A stretch of DNA of 64,000 nucleotides, taken from Dirofilaria immitis. Taxonomy: Eukaryota > Nematoda > Chromadorea > Rhabditida > Onchocercidae. Below, piece after piece: positions 1 through 13,700 of the stretch; the first letter of the stretch is position 1, and every line of letters begins with the position of its first letter. The DNA is taken from positions 2,170,001 through 2,234,000 of the forward strand of contig JAKNDB010000109.1 in the NCBI GenBank assembly GCA_024305405.1. Direction: 5' to 3'. A program made the position numbers and the translations under genes. The notes under the pieces are model-generated. The model was not told where the DNA came from. It saw only the letters and a list, made by a program, of their open reading frames with translations, and ran no database searches.

Positions 1-3000
1 TAAAGAGGATTGAAAGATTGATTCATAAAATTCAAGTGACGAAAAATTGAGTTCTGAAAGTTTTCTCTTTCTTTTTACACAATTCATATACACCTTAATT
101 TTTAACTCAGGCATATTATTCCTGCAATATAAACGAATTATTGAGTGCATCTACCTGTAAGCATAATCTCAAGATATATTTTCGTGTTGCTTACTTGAAA
201 AAAAAGAAAAAAAAGTGATGAAATAGTAATAACATTTTTCAAGCATATTAAAAGCTTGCAAGTGATCTGTTTTATATAATGTCGTTGTAAACGAAATGAG
301 TGAAGTGTGCCAATAAATTTTAATAAAAAATCATTCTGAAGACTTCTTTCTCACGGCCCATCGAACCCTAAAGGTCTCCCGGTTATTCAGCTGATAACAG
401 GGTGTTGTACAAACACATCTCTTATTGTGTTTAATATATTTCATACCCAACATTTGGCATATTTATCTTTCAAAAAATAAAAATAAAAATTGCAAATGAT
501 GCTTGGACACCATACAAAAATCTAGTTGTATTGTTTACTCCATTTCAACTTAGGAAGAGTGACTCCGATAGTTTTCATACTGATACATTCTCCATGGATT
601 TAAAATAAATGATCTAACTTTGCTGTTCTGAAACAGTCGTATTTAATCACGAATGTTGCAATTAGCTTAGTGAACCGAAATAAAATGAAGAAAATTGTCG
701 GCTAAAGCCAGAGTAATTAGTTGCATATAGGAATTTCAAAAGGTCAAATAGTTGGAATATATTAGCAAAATCAAAAGATGTAATCATTGCATGCAAGAAT
801 GTTAACAGGGTCAAACAGCAGGTAGGTAATCTGAAAAGGGGATCAAAAGGGTGGAGTATCAAAGAACTTGAAAGGAGGAAATTTCGATGATTCAATTTCA
901 GCTCAATCTTGAAAATGATTCAACGGCAACAAATTCATTAGCACGAGCGATACTTCATTGAGATTCATGATACAAGTGAAGCGACAGTTATAAAAGAAAA
1001 ATACAACTTGGTGAGTATTTAGACGACCGTCGACCACTTTTTAATTTTTTATATGCGTTGTTCATTTCGTCCGTATTATTTTATAAGTGCGAAATTGTAA
1101 TAAAGATTGTTGTAGACCTATCGGAGTTGTAAGCAACAAAAAGAACTAGTCTACAAATGAAACAGTAGGATCCATTCTCGAAACAAACTTTCCTGAAAAA
1201 TGCAATAACATTCCACTTCTATTCGGTAAAATTAAGTTTTAAAAGTAATTTTAGCAACAAAGTAAACAGTGACTATAATAGGGCAGAAATAACGGATGTC
1301 AGAATCCGATAAGCAGTTCATCCTTTCTGCTGCTTCAGCATGAGAGTGTATCTACCTGTACTTATAAACATAAATTTTTTTTTCATTTCTATGTCATCTT
1401 GTTTATCATAACTTTTTGAAGAAGTGGTGATTTAGTGCCGTTAGTTGACTATGATTGTGACTGTGGAGAGAAATCGGTTTTGAAATACTTTTGTAGCGTC
1501 TCTCACTTGAATAAAACCGTATTTTTTTAGCATTTAATAGTGTATAAGCCGGTAGTAATCGGGTATAAGTTCGTAGCGATTTATGTTCGAGAAAACTTCT
1601 CTCTATCGAAGTGAGAAAGGGGACAGCTATGGTTTCCCGTATTGCCGTAATGGAGATTTGATTGCACATTATGTGCTCTAAAAAAGAAACTATGTGTATT
1701 TAATCTGTTTATTCAGTTTCTTTCAAAAGGCGTATATTCATGTACGGTTTAGAATTAATACATAGCGCGAAAAGGATATAGAATAATTTGAAAGGATAGG
1801 AAAAGAATTAATCTGGATTGCACTGTCAACATTTCAATTAATACAATCGAAGAAAACATGAGGGAAAGCAATCTTTTAGTCATTGAAACATTTCCTATTA
1901 ATAAGTAAAACGAATCGACAAGATAATACAGATTGTAGCGAAATTCATAAATATTTCATAGTTGAAACAATATTCTTATAAACGACATACGAAATAGGAA
2001 GTTTTGTGAAAGCTGGACGTAAAAATGAGAGAATGAAATTAGTAATAATTAGTAATTGACGTTTACTTTCGTGATCGCATTGAAAACAGCTTGCTGCCTC
2101 GACAACTGGTGATGCCTCATACTACAAAATGACGACGATAAGAAGGCTACACGTATCTTTGAAGAAAATGCGTATATGTGGTGAAGGTAGCTGAGAAGTA
2201 AAATGAAGGAATCGCTTGGGTCATACTATCCCGGTATTCCTAGAAGCACTGAACAAAGATCAGAACAATCTTAAAAGCTTTGCAAATAATGGACCTTTTT
2301 TTCTTGCATTCACTGCGATTTAGCCGTTGCTTTTATTTCGCCAAAATGAATACCGACAAAATTCTGCGTTTCTCACAGAAAATTGCTTCATCAAAAATTT
2401 CCATAGTTTTTGATCTTCGAATTATGCAAATATAGAGACCTATCATGATGAAATACATCAAACACAAAAGTGCATGTAATGTAAGTAAAAAGAGACAATT
2501 TTACTGCCAAATAAAGTTAAGTTTACTGTATGACTAATGAGTTATTCTTAGAAATAAATACCAAAGAATTTATCAAAAGACGAAGTGAATGAATTCTAGA
2601 TATGCCTAATTTGACAGTAATACAACTTTCAAAAGTCTTCGTTTGTCATTAATTTTTTTCAAAAGAATTGGAGAGCTCATATACTAGTTTTCATTGAATT
2701 TGAGTAATGAGATTCTCAAGAACATTCCTTAGCTGAAATGTTAAAATCAGCAAGACGAAGTTCCTAAGTTCTGGATACATTAAGCGAGCAGAAACAGTTT
2801 TACTTAATAAAAACTGAAAAATTTCTTACACTTTGATATATGTAGCTGAAGCATTTTACAACTTCGTCTGTTAAAAATTTTGTCATTTAAAACAAATTCT
2901 AATGTCATACATCATGCTCGTTTACATTATAGAAAAAGTAATAAATAAAAAGTTAGAAGACAATATCAATACCGGAAAGCAAATAAACATGATCGCTGCT

Positions 3001-6000
3001 CAAATTATACGTTATTGAAAAAAGAATGACTGATAAGCCATTAAAAACATGTATTTTAATGACATATGTTTAGATTCGCCATAAGCACTTCTAAAAAGAA
3101 AACACGGTATTTCAGTTTAAAAATTCCATTTCCTTCACAGAAAATAAGTGGATATGATATGCTTTAGGTATTAAGAAAAGGACAAAAATAATCGTGGAAT
3201 AAGCTTAGTTTTCAATTAATTTCTTTTATCACAGAACAAATAAAAAAATATTTTAACTTTATCATCAGGAATATATCTATTTTTTTGCTTCAGTAAATTT
3301 ACTTTGTTTACTTGGAATTAAGAGACAGTATTTAGAAGATGCTCCTCTTTTCAATAACTTAATATGTTTGAGCATGGACCTGCAGGATCGAGTTTTCTAG
3401 AAAAATCTCCAAATTTATCTAGTAATTTTATCCACAAAAACATAGGAGGTATTTTATCTGCAACATATGAACCGACAAATGGTTTCATTTTACTTATAGT
3501 TTGTGGGTAGGAAATAAAGCAGCGACAAAGAATAACTAATTTAGTTTAGTTCTCATTAAGATACACCGCGTAAGAACTTCGGTCCTTTTTTATAGAGCCT
3601 CAGAATGTAACTGCATAAGATTAATTGCATAAAAACTAGAAGACTGATAATTCGAATTTAGAGCAAATTATTTACCTATTTTTTGTTCACTCTGTTACTG
3701 TGAAAATTTGTTCACGTAATTATAAGAATAACGACAATAAACTTGCCAACAAACAACCGTTTCAGAAGAAATTTCAAACTTATGAACCAATAAGTATATC
3801 TGATTAATTTCTCATCAAAGACTTTTGCAGCTCCAGTTTATAAAGTTTATAATAATAAATCAGAAATGTATGACAATTTCTCAATCAAACAAACTCAATA
3901 AATTGCATCTTAAATGATAAAATTATCACGTTTAAAGATTTTGCATGTTCTTATTTACGACTCAGTTAAAAGACTAAAATTCACAGCAAGTTTTAGCAAT
4001 AATAATAAAAATGAGTTCTGATAAGAAATTCGGTAACAGAGCTGATGAGTCGTTTCAAATTACTTTCACTAAAAAAAAATTAGCAGCACAGCTCAGTTCA
4101 AAATAATATCATTTTTTTCATCCGCTCTTTATTCCCCTTCTTTTTCACAAACTTCGAATTCCCGAATGTACGGAATCCATAATGATATCCTTGGAGACAA
4201 TGTATTATATTCGTATTCGACTTCAATATATGCAAAATTAGTTTCGCTGCAACCGATACAGTCAGAACTGTAAGGTCCCAACTCTCAATTTTTTCACGTT
4301 AAAAAGCATATTTAGATAGATTTTATACTATCTAATAGAGAGTTATGATTTGAAACTTCGTTTGTTAAAATACTGAAGAGAAGAAAGCCTTAAATGCAAA
4401 GTCACTCGTATCAGTCATATATCAAAGAGCAAGCAATTAGCAGCATGTCTAGACCGGATTATATAATGTTTCGTTTACTGTTTTCAATAGATTCATAAAT
4501 CATGAGAATGAAAATTCGTTAAACAGGAGATCTAAGAATTTCACGTTTGGGAGAACCGGTATATTGCAATCAACGAATAATGAATTCAAGAAGAGTGAGA
4601 GTGATGTAAAACGAAACCTTGAAAAGAAAAGACCATGGAATGTAAAGTGAATTGATTGAAAATTAAATTTTGTTTGTTACTACATTAATAGGTTAATAAT
4701 AATATTCAGAAAATATTTCAAAACGCTGTAAAATATATGGACGACTTTTATACTTCGATCACGCCTGATCTGTATTTTTTTTAAGATGACTATCGAGCTG
4801 CGTTATGTTCATACCTATCACTACAGATCCTCCTAATCAGATAATCTGATATTTTAATAGATTTGAGGTACTTAGAAACCGGACAGTAGTGCCGAATCCC
4901 TGAAACTTTGTGACTGATAGAGCATTCAGACTAGGTACTACTTAACCCCTGTTGAATAGAATATTACTGCTCATTTTCATTGATATATTTGATGATGGCC
5001 GGTCTTCAATTTCATTCACAAAAAAAAAACTCCGTTTATGGCAATACTTTTCTCTAAATTGACTTCTGTCAAGTAAAAGACCATACGGGAGGCTAAGTAA
5101 GAATGCACGGCTTAAAAGACGATGTGAGGGAGAGAAAATGACTTTCGAACAACAAATTTACCTGGACTTGAAAGGAGGACGGACCGCCATCACCAGTATC
5201 ACATATCTCCAACATTTTTGATGATAATTAATGTGTCACAATACCAGCGATGAATGGCACTACAGCAAATGACTACTGCAACAAGTTAGTTGCACCGCCC
5301 CGTAAATATTATGATGAACTTATATCGTCCATAAGTAAAATTCACATACAAATTTGCCATTGCAACTGCTATCGTTGGACAATTCGTCATTATATGCCAT
5401 GACAAAGCATTTGCGTTTGAAAGGCGTGAAATGTCTTCTGTGTTATTATTTTTCTCCTTACTTTATTTCTAATTTGAATTAAGGATTTTAAAGGCATTCA
5501 GTCAAAAGCGGAAAATTAGAGAAAAAAGAAAGAGAGAGAGAGTTACACCACTTATAGATAGGAGTGATATGAATTAACTGAGCTGCAGAACAAATTCAAG
5601 TTACTTTTTCCAGAGTTTATGCATTGTCATCATCATTTTTTGATAATGTAAAAGGAATTATTTTCTGAGAAAATATGATCTTCATTCCGACTGTGAGAAT
5701 TTTTGATTTGAGCACTTTAGGTAGTGGCGATTTTGGTATAGTTATGAATCTTCAGTAGTTTATTCTCTAAATTTCATTCAGAATACCAATGTGAAGTTAC
5801 AATGCCTAAAAATGACTCACTTTTATATAAAGATAAATGCACGTGTTTTATAAACAAATGTGAATTTTCCTGCAAATGTATATATTCTACTATATGCAGA
5901 TGAATATAAATACATGAAAATATATACGTGCATAAAAACTGCTTCAAACTAATTCATTTTTATTTTCGGAATTTGAAGCAATTTGTATTTTTCTTCACCA

Positions 6001-6970
6001 ACACATTCCACTTACTGGTGTAATTTCTGGTTTAATTTAGCGTATTATTTCTTGATTTATTTTAATTTCAAAAAATATACACCAAATACAATATAAATAC
6101 AGCAAAAGTAATAGTAAATGAAATTAATTTTTGCCGCGATGTTCTGAATCTTATCCTCAATATGATTTGAATTTCAGAAAATTGAGCTTACCACAAAATA
6201 GATGAGTAAACGTATATGTAATTTGACTTGCAAATAAATTGCAATCAAATATGGAAGCAGTTCAAATGAGACGACGAATCGGAAAAAGCGTTGAATCATG
6301 ATGGACCTTTGGCCTTCACAAATTTGCTACCATAGTTCATCAGCAATTGTTCCTTTTTCAATGGTTCAACGATCAGCAATTTCATCATCGGTCCGCCCAG
6401 TGTATTAAATAGACTGATAAGAAATACCGGTACTATTTCAATCTTCAAAATTCATCGTTTTTTTGTTTTTTGTTGCTTTACTCTATTACGTTATGTTGCA
6501 TTCCATTTACGTTCTCAATTTACTTTTTAATAAACCGTACAAGCAGAAGGAACCTCCGCAAGCAATGTATTCATGCAAGCCTAATCCAGTCGTAAAATAA
6601 ACAGCGGCCACTGTAGTATCTCCTCCACGCTCTATTATATCCTAAATCTCTCATAGATTAAACGACCTGCAATAAAACAAGTAGCGGTAACTACACCCTT
6701 TCTTGGCCCTAATCTCTCAACTTCTCACCAAGCGTCTTGAAGCGGCAAACTTTGGCACCAATCCAAAGCTGGGAAGTACAATTTAGTTAGAAATAATTCA
6801 TTTGATATAAATGATGTGAAGATAAAGACCTGGGTGTAGAGGATGGTCGAGAAAGGTGCTGGTCGAGCAGTCGTTGGGAGAGATTTGCATTTCTATCCGT
6901 GTGGAATAATATTTTGCAGCTTATATTTCGACCACGTGTGGTTTTGTGAAGGCTCGTGCCGGTGTCCCCG
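1..6970. other. AT-rich stretch with no supportable gene
   Basis: I read this 7-kb stretch on both strands and found no exon chain. Open frames are short, low in complexity and lack flanking splice sites with matching phase. A short purine repeat (AG)n lies near 5529-5540. The last few hundred bases before 6971 must hold the promoter and 5' leader of the elongase gene, but I see no clear core-promoter motif. Confidence 0.6.
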
Positions 6971-8766
6971 ATGGTAACACAGGAACAAGTTCTTGCTACA
7001 CCGAAGATAAATGTGCAACACTTTGTTGAAATTATTACCTCACCTACATTTCCCGAGCAAGAATCTAAAGAATGGGTTCTGCAGCATCAAAATTTCGCTA
7101 TTCAGGCAATTTTTTTTGTCATTTTAATAGCATTTTCAAATTGCTTTAGGTGCATTCAATTTATTAAGACAACGATTTCAAAGAGGCTTTTTAATATTCA
7201 TCTTCAAAATTCAGAGTAAAATAGAATTCAGTGAGCATATCAAATAAACCTTGAGTTTAACGGCTTATTAACAGTTGACTCAGGAATTTTACTGTTGGGG
7301 CCACATTTATCAAAGAAATACGTGTTACTTAAATTAGTCGTTAAAATTTGGTATGTTTTAGGCATGCTTTGCCTACGTCTTTGTTATCTTTGGAATAAAA
7401 TATGTTATCATGCGGAATCGAGAACCTTTTGATTTGACATTGCCACTGAACATTTGGAATGCTATTCTTGCACTATTCAGCATTATGGGAACTATTATGC
7501 TCTTTCCAGAATTTATTGGAACTATTCAGAATAATGGCCTTCAAGGTTTTTTTTCTCATGATTGTTATGGCTTCAAACCGTAGTTGGGAGTTCATTGTTT
7601 TTCCTAAATGTTCTTACAGAGGGTTGTTACTGTTGTTCTGCGAACTACAGAAGAAATTATGCGATGTATGAGACTTAATTTAAATTATTAAAATGCTATC
7701 TGGTTTTATGATTACAGCTTCTTACTGTAAGGTTTATGGTTTCACGAAAGGATCGAACGGTTTCTGGGGTTGGCTGTTTATTGTCTCAAAGCTATTCGAA
7801 TTAGCGGATACCGTATTCTTAGTTTTGCGGAAGAAGCCACTTATGTTTCTTCACTGGTATCACCACATACTTACACTTATTTATGCTTTCTATTCGTATC
7901 CGCATACTCCCGGATTTAATCGTTGGGGCATTTTCATGAATTTTCTCGTACATGCGTTTATGTACAGGTATGTTATATGCTTATAACAAAATGGTTTTGT
8001 TTTTTAAAGGTTTTTATTATTGTAAATTTTAGCTATGTAGCCGGGAGTATTTTTATTTTCCATTATAATTTTAGCTATTATTTCTTGTGTTCTATGAAAA
8101 TGCGTATCCCACGTAGTATAGCTATGTTCATAACGTCGCTTCAAATCCTTCAATTCGTACTCAGTGTTTTGATACTCGCACACCTTGGAATACTGATTTA
8201 TGTAAGGAAGGTATGTTCCTTACCTTTGTTTCTCTACAAGTTTTTAAATTCAAACTATCTTTTTATTCATCCTTTGTTTGCTATGCACTTTTCCAAAGTT
8301 AAAACATATCCGACAAACGTATAGCCGCCATGCGCCAACATCATTACCAACGCTATAGATTTACAGTGATAAACGATACTAATCTCAGACAAGCACTTAA
8401 GACCTATATGATAAATAAAAGAGTAAACTGCTAAAGATTAAACATCACTCTAACTCATATAAATAGCTAAAAATCATTCTAATCAAAGAGAAAAAGAAAA
8501 TCAATAATTCGAATTTTTTTGCTAAAAACAGTTTTAAAAAGTAAAATTTTTAGGTGGATTGTGATTTCGATGACAATATTTTCAAGTTAGCGCTGTTCAT
8601 GGATGTTAGCTATTTGATTCTTTTCATCAACTTTTTCTGCAAAGCTTATGTGTTCGGTGGTGGTAAATCGAAATATAAAACTGACAAAAGAAATAATGAA
8701 AGACGAGCCGCTTTTTATAAGTGTTATTGTGTTGCATCTGAATTGCTGATGAATTCTTTGAGCTAA
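6971..8766 (+). CDS. ELO-family very-long-chain fatty-acid elongase, complete, five exons
   Basis: Predicted 305-residue multipass ER membrane protein that catalyses the condensation step of fatty-acid elongation (malonyl-CoA plus acyl-CoA to 3-ketoacyl-CoA). Exons: 6971-7105, 7362-7545, 7718-7967, 8075-8210, 8554-8766; all phases agree and no base is missing. Family motifs seen in order: KLFELADT (KxxExxDT), the HWYHH histidine box, NFLVHAFMYSYY (the codon for S spans the exon 3/4 junction), and TSLQILQF. The tail is lysine-rich (KSKYKTDKRNN), as in ER proteins. Length matches the family (about 270-320). ATG 6971 is the first in frame after a stop. Intron 1 has a GC donor (CAG|GCAATT) and an AG acceptor. 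It resembles the worm ELO-3/5/6 group more than plant or yeast enzymes, but I cannot assign substrate chain length or an exact orthologue. Confidence 0.93.
7106..7361 (+). other. GC-AG intron 1 of the elongase gene
   Basis: Exon 1 ends ...GCTATTCAG, followed directly by GCAATT; no GT donor nearby joins exon 1 to exon 2 in phase with the right length. Exon 2 starts after TTTTAG at 7362 in phase 0. A GC donor with a strong CAG exon end is the usual form of this minor intron class. Alternative: a GT at 7118 (phase 0) would add four residues. Confidence 0.65.
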
Positions 8767-9580
8767 CTATTGCTTTTTCTTTTTCTTTGCAACCTCAGAT
8801 CTTTTTCTAAGCTCCTTAAATACGCAATGTCTGCTTAAACTGGAGGCAAAATATCTCCATATTGGTTGTGCTGATATTGCTGTTCTCTACAAAATTTTCC
8901 GGTGGCCACTTATTCTATGCAATTTGCAGCTGCTCTTTTCATTTGAACATTCGTTCATATTGTAATTCTACATCCTATAGGTATATGATACAAACAGGGT
9001 ATATAATATGATACGTTTATTCCATTCTTTATTCTTTCTTAATGTAACTCAAAGTTTTCCGGAAACTGTAAACTAGCTTCGAAGTCATCAATTCGTTGTC
9101 AGCATTTCTTCTTTGTATTCCTTTCGAATTCGATACTAATAGTAGTCAACATCGGCAGCTAAAGCATCCATTCCGATATTCATGAAAATCACATATATAA
9201 TTTCATTTTATGAATAAAAAAGTGGATGTCCAGCGTCGGGTCTTAATCGGTATTAAAATCATATATCTCTTCACATCATTAAAGTCACATTGACATTCGA
9301 TATTGAAGCATCATTTTCTCAAGTGTTTCCAATATCAGTGTTTCGTAGTTACGCGGTACTGTAATAATAAATCGTGTTATGTGCTACACTAATGCATTCT
9401 CAAAGCTTGATAAATTGGCAGGCCATTTCAAAGTTTGAAAATTTCAATTTATTGCTAAATTTTCTACATTGTTTTAACGTATATGGAAAACAAAAATCCT
9501 GAAGTCGTTTGATATAATGAAATATGTAAAGTAGTTAGTGATTGAACATTTTTATGGCTTCATCGTAATTTGGTGGCGCC
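8767..9580. other. 3' flank of the elongase gene, no gene seen
   Basis: AT-rich, with no open frame longer than chance. It presumably holds the elongase 3' UTR; AATAAA-like strings occur (for example near 9209), but which is used cannot be told. Confidence 0.5.
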
Positions 9581-10798
9581 ATGTTCGTGTTGCTATTTGT
9601 CATTGTTGCAGTCATACTTATTGTTCGCTGTTTCATTTTTACGTCATGTATCTGTAAGTAGTAGTTCAGAAAGGATTTCAATACTTTTGCAAGATTGGAG
9701 AGTTATCAATAGTATAAAAGAGGCTCCTCAACCGCAAGTCGCCTTAATTATCTGGAAGGTAAGAATCGTTTCTTCTCTGCAAGCAAATATGCTAATATAC
9801 TGTGTGTTTAAAAATAGAAATTTTCTAGCTTTTTCCGAATTCTTTAGCATATCAGGTGGTATATAATTGATTGACTTGAAACAGTGTAAATGTTACGGGG
9901 CGACGCGAGTTAGCGCAAACAAGAAGGATTTGGATAAACAAACGGTTATTAATGCGTTGCTTTCTTAATTTCGATATTGAACAGTAGCGGAGTGTATTGC
10001 ACGATTAACGGTCAACGGTTCTGCGACTGGTCATAGTGATTCTTAGCATTCCAGGATATAACTAATTTATTCTGGGGATCTCACAAAGATAGTTGCTGGA
10101 ACGTGGTAATAATTGCTCTTTTTCAAAATTCCTTAGCAGCAAGGAAAATTGCTTTTATTCCAGAAAATTTGTATGAATAGTTTGTGTAGTTTATGGAGTC
10201 CGAAATATAATCTAGAAACATATTTCCGAAGCAATCTGTTCCGTTAGTGCGATTTCTTATCTTTTTACTTTTAAAAAACCTGAAGTTCAGTCACAGAATT
10301 CTCGGTCTTTGAACATTAAAGAATAAATAAACTGTCAAATAACATTTAATATATCGTTTGCAGTATCTAATTGAAAGTGCGAATTTATATAGAGTTATTC
10401 TAAAAATGATTATGAAGGAAATGTGATTTTTGTTTTTAAACAGATTAAAAGAATCTAACCCGTAATGTGGATAGGCCATAATTTCGTTATAAGATGGTAA
10501 CGATATGACACTACTGCGATACATTGAAGACCGTAATGATCCATTTCCATTGCAACATTCGAGATCATTGGGCAGTACAGATAGTACAGGTAAGCATGAA
10601 AATGACGTAGCCAAATTTAGCGACAACAACAATTCTTCCTTGAAAATTGATTCTGAATTGATAAAACATTGTGAGTTTGGATTGTTAATTTATAAATCGG
10701 ATAAATGCAATATAATGATTCTTCAGCACCTGTCTCCTAATTCTCATAAGTTGCCGTCTTTTATAAATTCGTCTACAGTAATACAGGAAATTCATAAA
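9581..10798 (+). CDS. Unrecognised gene, fragmentary; N-terminal hydrophobic segment
   Basis: Three pieces read like coding sequence. (1) ATG 9581 opens a strongly hydrophobic run (MFVLLFVIVAVILIVRCF), a likely signal anchor or signal peptide. (2) About 9650-9758, in another frame, is hydrophilic, contains ILLQDWRVINSIKEAPQPQ and ends at a clean donor (TGGAAG|GTAAGA). The frame change between pieces 1 and 2 could be a contraction of the T run at 9636-9640. (3) 10505-10670 reads TLLRYIEDRNDPFPLQ, then SLGSTDSTGKHENDVAKF, and ends at GTGAGT. A last short piece after TTCTTCAG (about 10728-10798) may be the C-terminus. Phases between the pieces do not all agree. It may be a small membrane or secreted protein, or a decayed gene. 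I recognise no family. Confidence 0.35.
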
Positions 10799-13700
10799 TA
10801 AGCAACATAATAATATCCCAATAAGCCATACAACTGGCGACCATTTGAAAATTTCATCAACTGTTAGCTGTAAAATCTTTTTCTTATTGCAGACTGCATT
10901 GATTAATAAAAATTTTGCGTCTCAAACATTCAATTGCATAACATATTAAAATATGGGATAAATTTAAATATTTTAAATAAGTGAGAGGTAACTTCAGTCC
11001 ATCGACTTATTACAAATGAAAATTGAAAACAACTCAGGCATTCTTTATTATTTGTCGTATAAACTATTTTAAAATTAAGCCGAGAATGCAACAATGCTGA
11101 AAAACTGAAAAATCATAAAATTATGGAACAAACCTCCAGTTTCATAAAATGAACAAAACAGTAAAAGTGAAAAATACACCAGCCAGTGTAATCAACTTCT
11201 TGACATCTTCATAACTTTTTAATGTAATTCTGGAAAGAAAGGAATATGCGCTTGATTGTTAGGTACCATTAAATAAAACATTTAGTTTAAACTTTTTTAT
11301 TAAAGATAAATTAATGCAGTTAATACGCAGAAGAATATAAGTCTCTGCTAACACTTGAAGGAATAATTATAACTGAAGGACAAGTATTAATGCGAGCACA
11401 AAAGAAACTGTTTTTGACAATACTATTCCTGTTAAAAAGCGTAATCGCATATATTAGTTAAAAACAGGAAGTCAAAAAGTTTTACTAATAATAGTGATTA
11501 TTTCCATTTCCATATATATGATAAATAAAATTAGATACGTTTCCCTATACACAATCTACTTTACCGTAAGTTAATTGTGATACGGTCAATATATATAATA
11601 GAGCCAGTTACTCATTATTCATTCTTTCATTCAATAATCATTACGGTATTTATTATTTTTTCTACAGTTATCACTATTTCAGTCCCTGTTATCACTGTGT
11701 GAAACATATTGCCTTCAGTTCTCTCATACAAAGCAAAAGATATAATTCAGAAGTAAAATTAGAGAGAGAAATGTACTGAGAAAAATTTCAAGAATCATAA
11801 TAAGTATATGTATAAAAAAAAAAGAAAAAATTGAACGAATCAAATTAAACTTTTCGGTACTTCATTCCTTAAAAATGATGCGAAATCATGCCTCATCAAT
11901 TAAGCGAATAATAAACATTTTGTTTCTAATATAAACAAAAAAGAAATTTAGAGAAATTACAAGTGTTAAGATTAAAACTAAAAATAATCTAATTATTCAT
12001 TATCGTAAAAGGTGATATATTCCATTAATGCCATAATGCAAGCTATTTTTCAAAATTCGTTTAAAAGTAACGAAAAAGCAAAAATAACCTTTGTCCTTCC
12101 AGATAATAATGACTGCAAAATTCATGGCCATCAACATCATTATACATAGCAGCGCTAAAATATTTAATACAAGAATTTTAAAACTATGATTTTATCAATC
12201 GTTCAATTTCATCATTCTTCCTATAATTTATTTGATTATTTGCCTGCAAATGGCGGAAATAATCTTGCTAACCCCGTTAAACAGATTTACTAAGCTTGTC
12301 AATTTTCTAACGCAACCCTTTTGCTTTGGCTAACTCCAGAGACAGTAGTTACTTGATAAGTTTTTTTGATCAAAACTAAAAGTTTACTACATCCAACATA
12401 CATGTGAAAATTAAAACTTATTAGATGATTAATTAAAAGTTCATTCAAAATAATAACAAGAAATCTCATCATAATCGCTTCTATTTGGCAGAAAAATTCA
12501 AAGATATTCCATATTTTTTTATCTCATGATAATTTATAAATAATTAAACAAGGCGCAAAAACACATGGAAACAAAACACGTGTTTTTAAAAACAAAATTG
12601 TGTCTGTTGCACAACATGTATTTAGAAACAGCAAAACTGATTTTTAATTTTTCTATATAATTCAGTGCAATTAAAAAATTTGTTTTTGATGAACATCAAA
12701 AGTTGTGCGGTTTTTGGAATCATAGATGACGTTATCTTGCCTGCTTTCATACACGTATGAAAGCGTAATAGTTTGATTAAATCATGCACATTATCACACA
12801 TAGAAAAGAATTTGCTAAAATAACTAGCAGTAAAATTTTAAAATATCAAATTTGCAATTCTATCGTAGTGGGCATAAGTTTAGGCATAAATTTTTTTCAC
12901 TTTTTTTTGACTGAAAGAAAGAATCCTTGTAAACAACGTGGTAATTTCAATTTAATATGATTGTCGTGAAATAAATTATCTATTTATAAGTCCAATCATA
13001 TAGATAACAGTCGACTCCTGTTATATCCATGATATAAAAGTGAAAAACAAGAGTAAAGACTATGGATCACTAAGAGAAAATTTTTTTCATACAAATTTTC
13101 TCAAATTGATAGTGGTAAGAATGCCTTTATTATTAATTATATCACATTATTTTATGATACTAATATTGTCATTCTCTGTCGATAAATTTTTATTTCAATT
13201 AGTTCATTGTTTCAGTATCAAAATCCAATTTTTGATTTAAATTTTCGATCTTAACTTTTATTGCATGGGTTTAATAATTTTATCAGCAACTACTATTTTT
13301 GCAAAATCAATTTTCTCCGATTAGAATTTTGCAATATCATACGATAGTTTTTTTATACTCAATAAAGTATTATAAATTAACACTGATTAATTTATAATTC
13401 TCCAATAATGTCATGAAATACATGAATATAAATTCTACCTTGTTACGAGACACCTCTGTTTCTCCTGCTTTAGACAAAGTGAAGAAAATATTCATTGATA
13501 AATTTTGGTCGGTCATATTTAAACATTTTTATCAACAGCATAAGCAGCAACATCAGACTTGATTGTGATTTCTATTGGAGGGAAGCATTAAAGGATACCA
13601 GCATCAGGTTAACGAGATGAAAAATTCAAAAAAAAGAGAAAAAAACAAAATGATATTGCATCAATAAATATAGATGAAAATCTGTGCTATATTTCAATTG

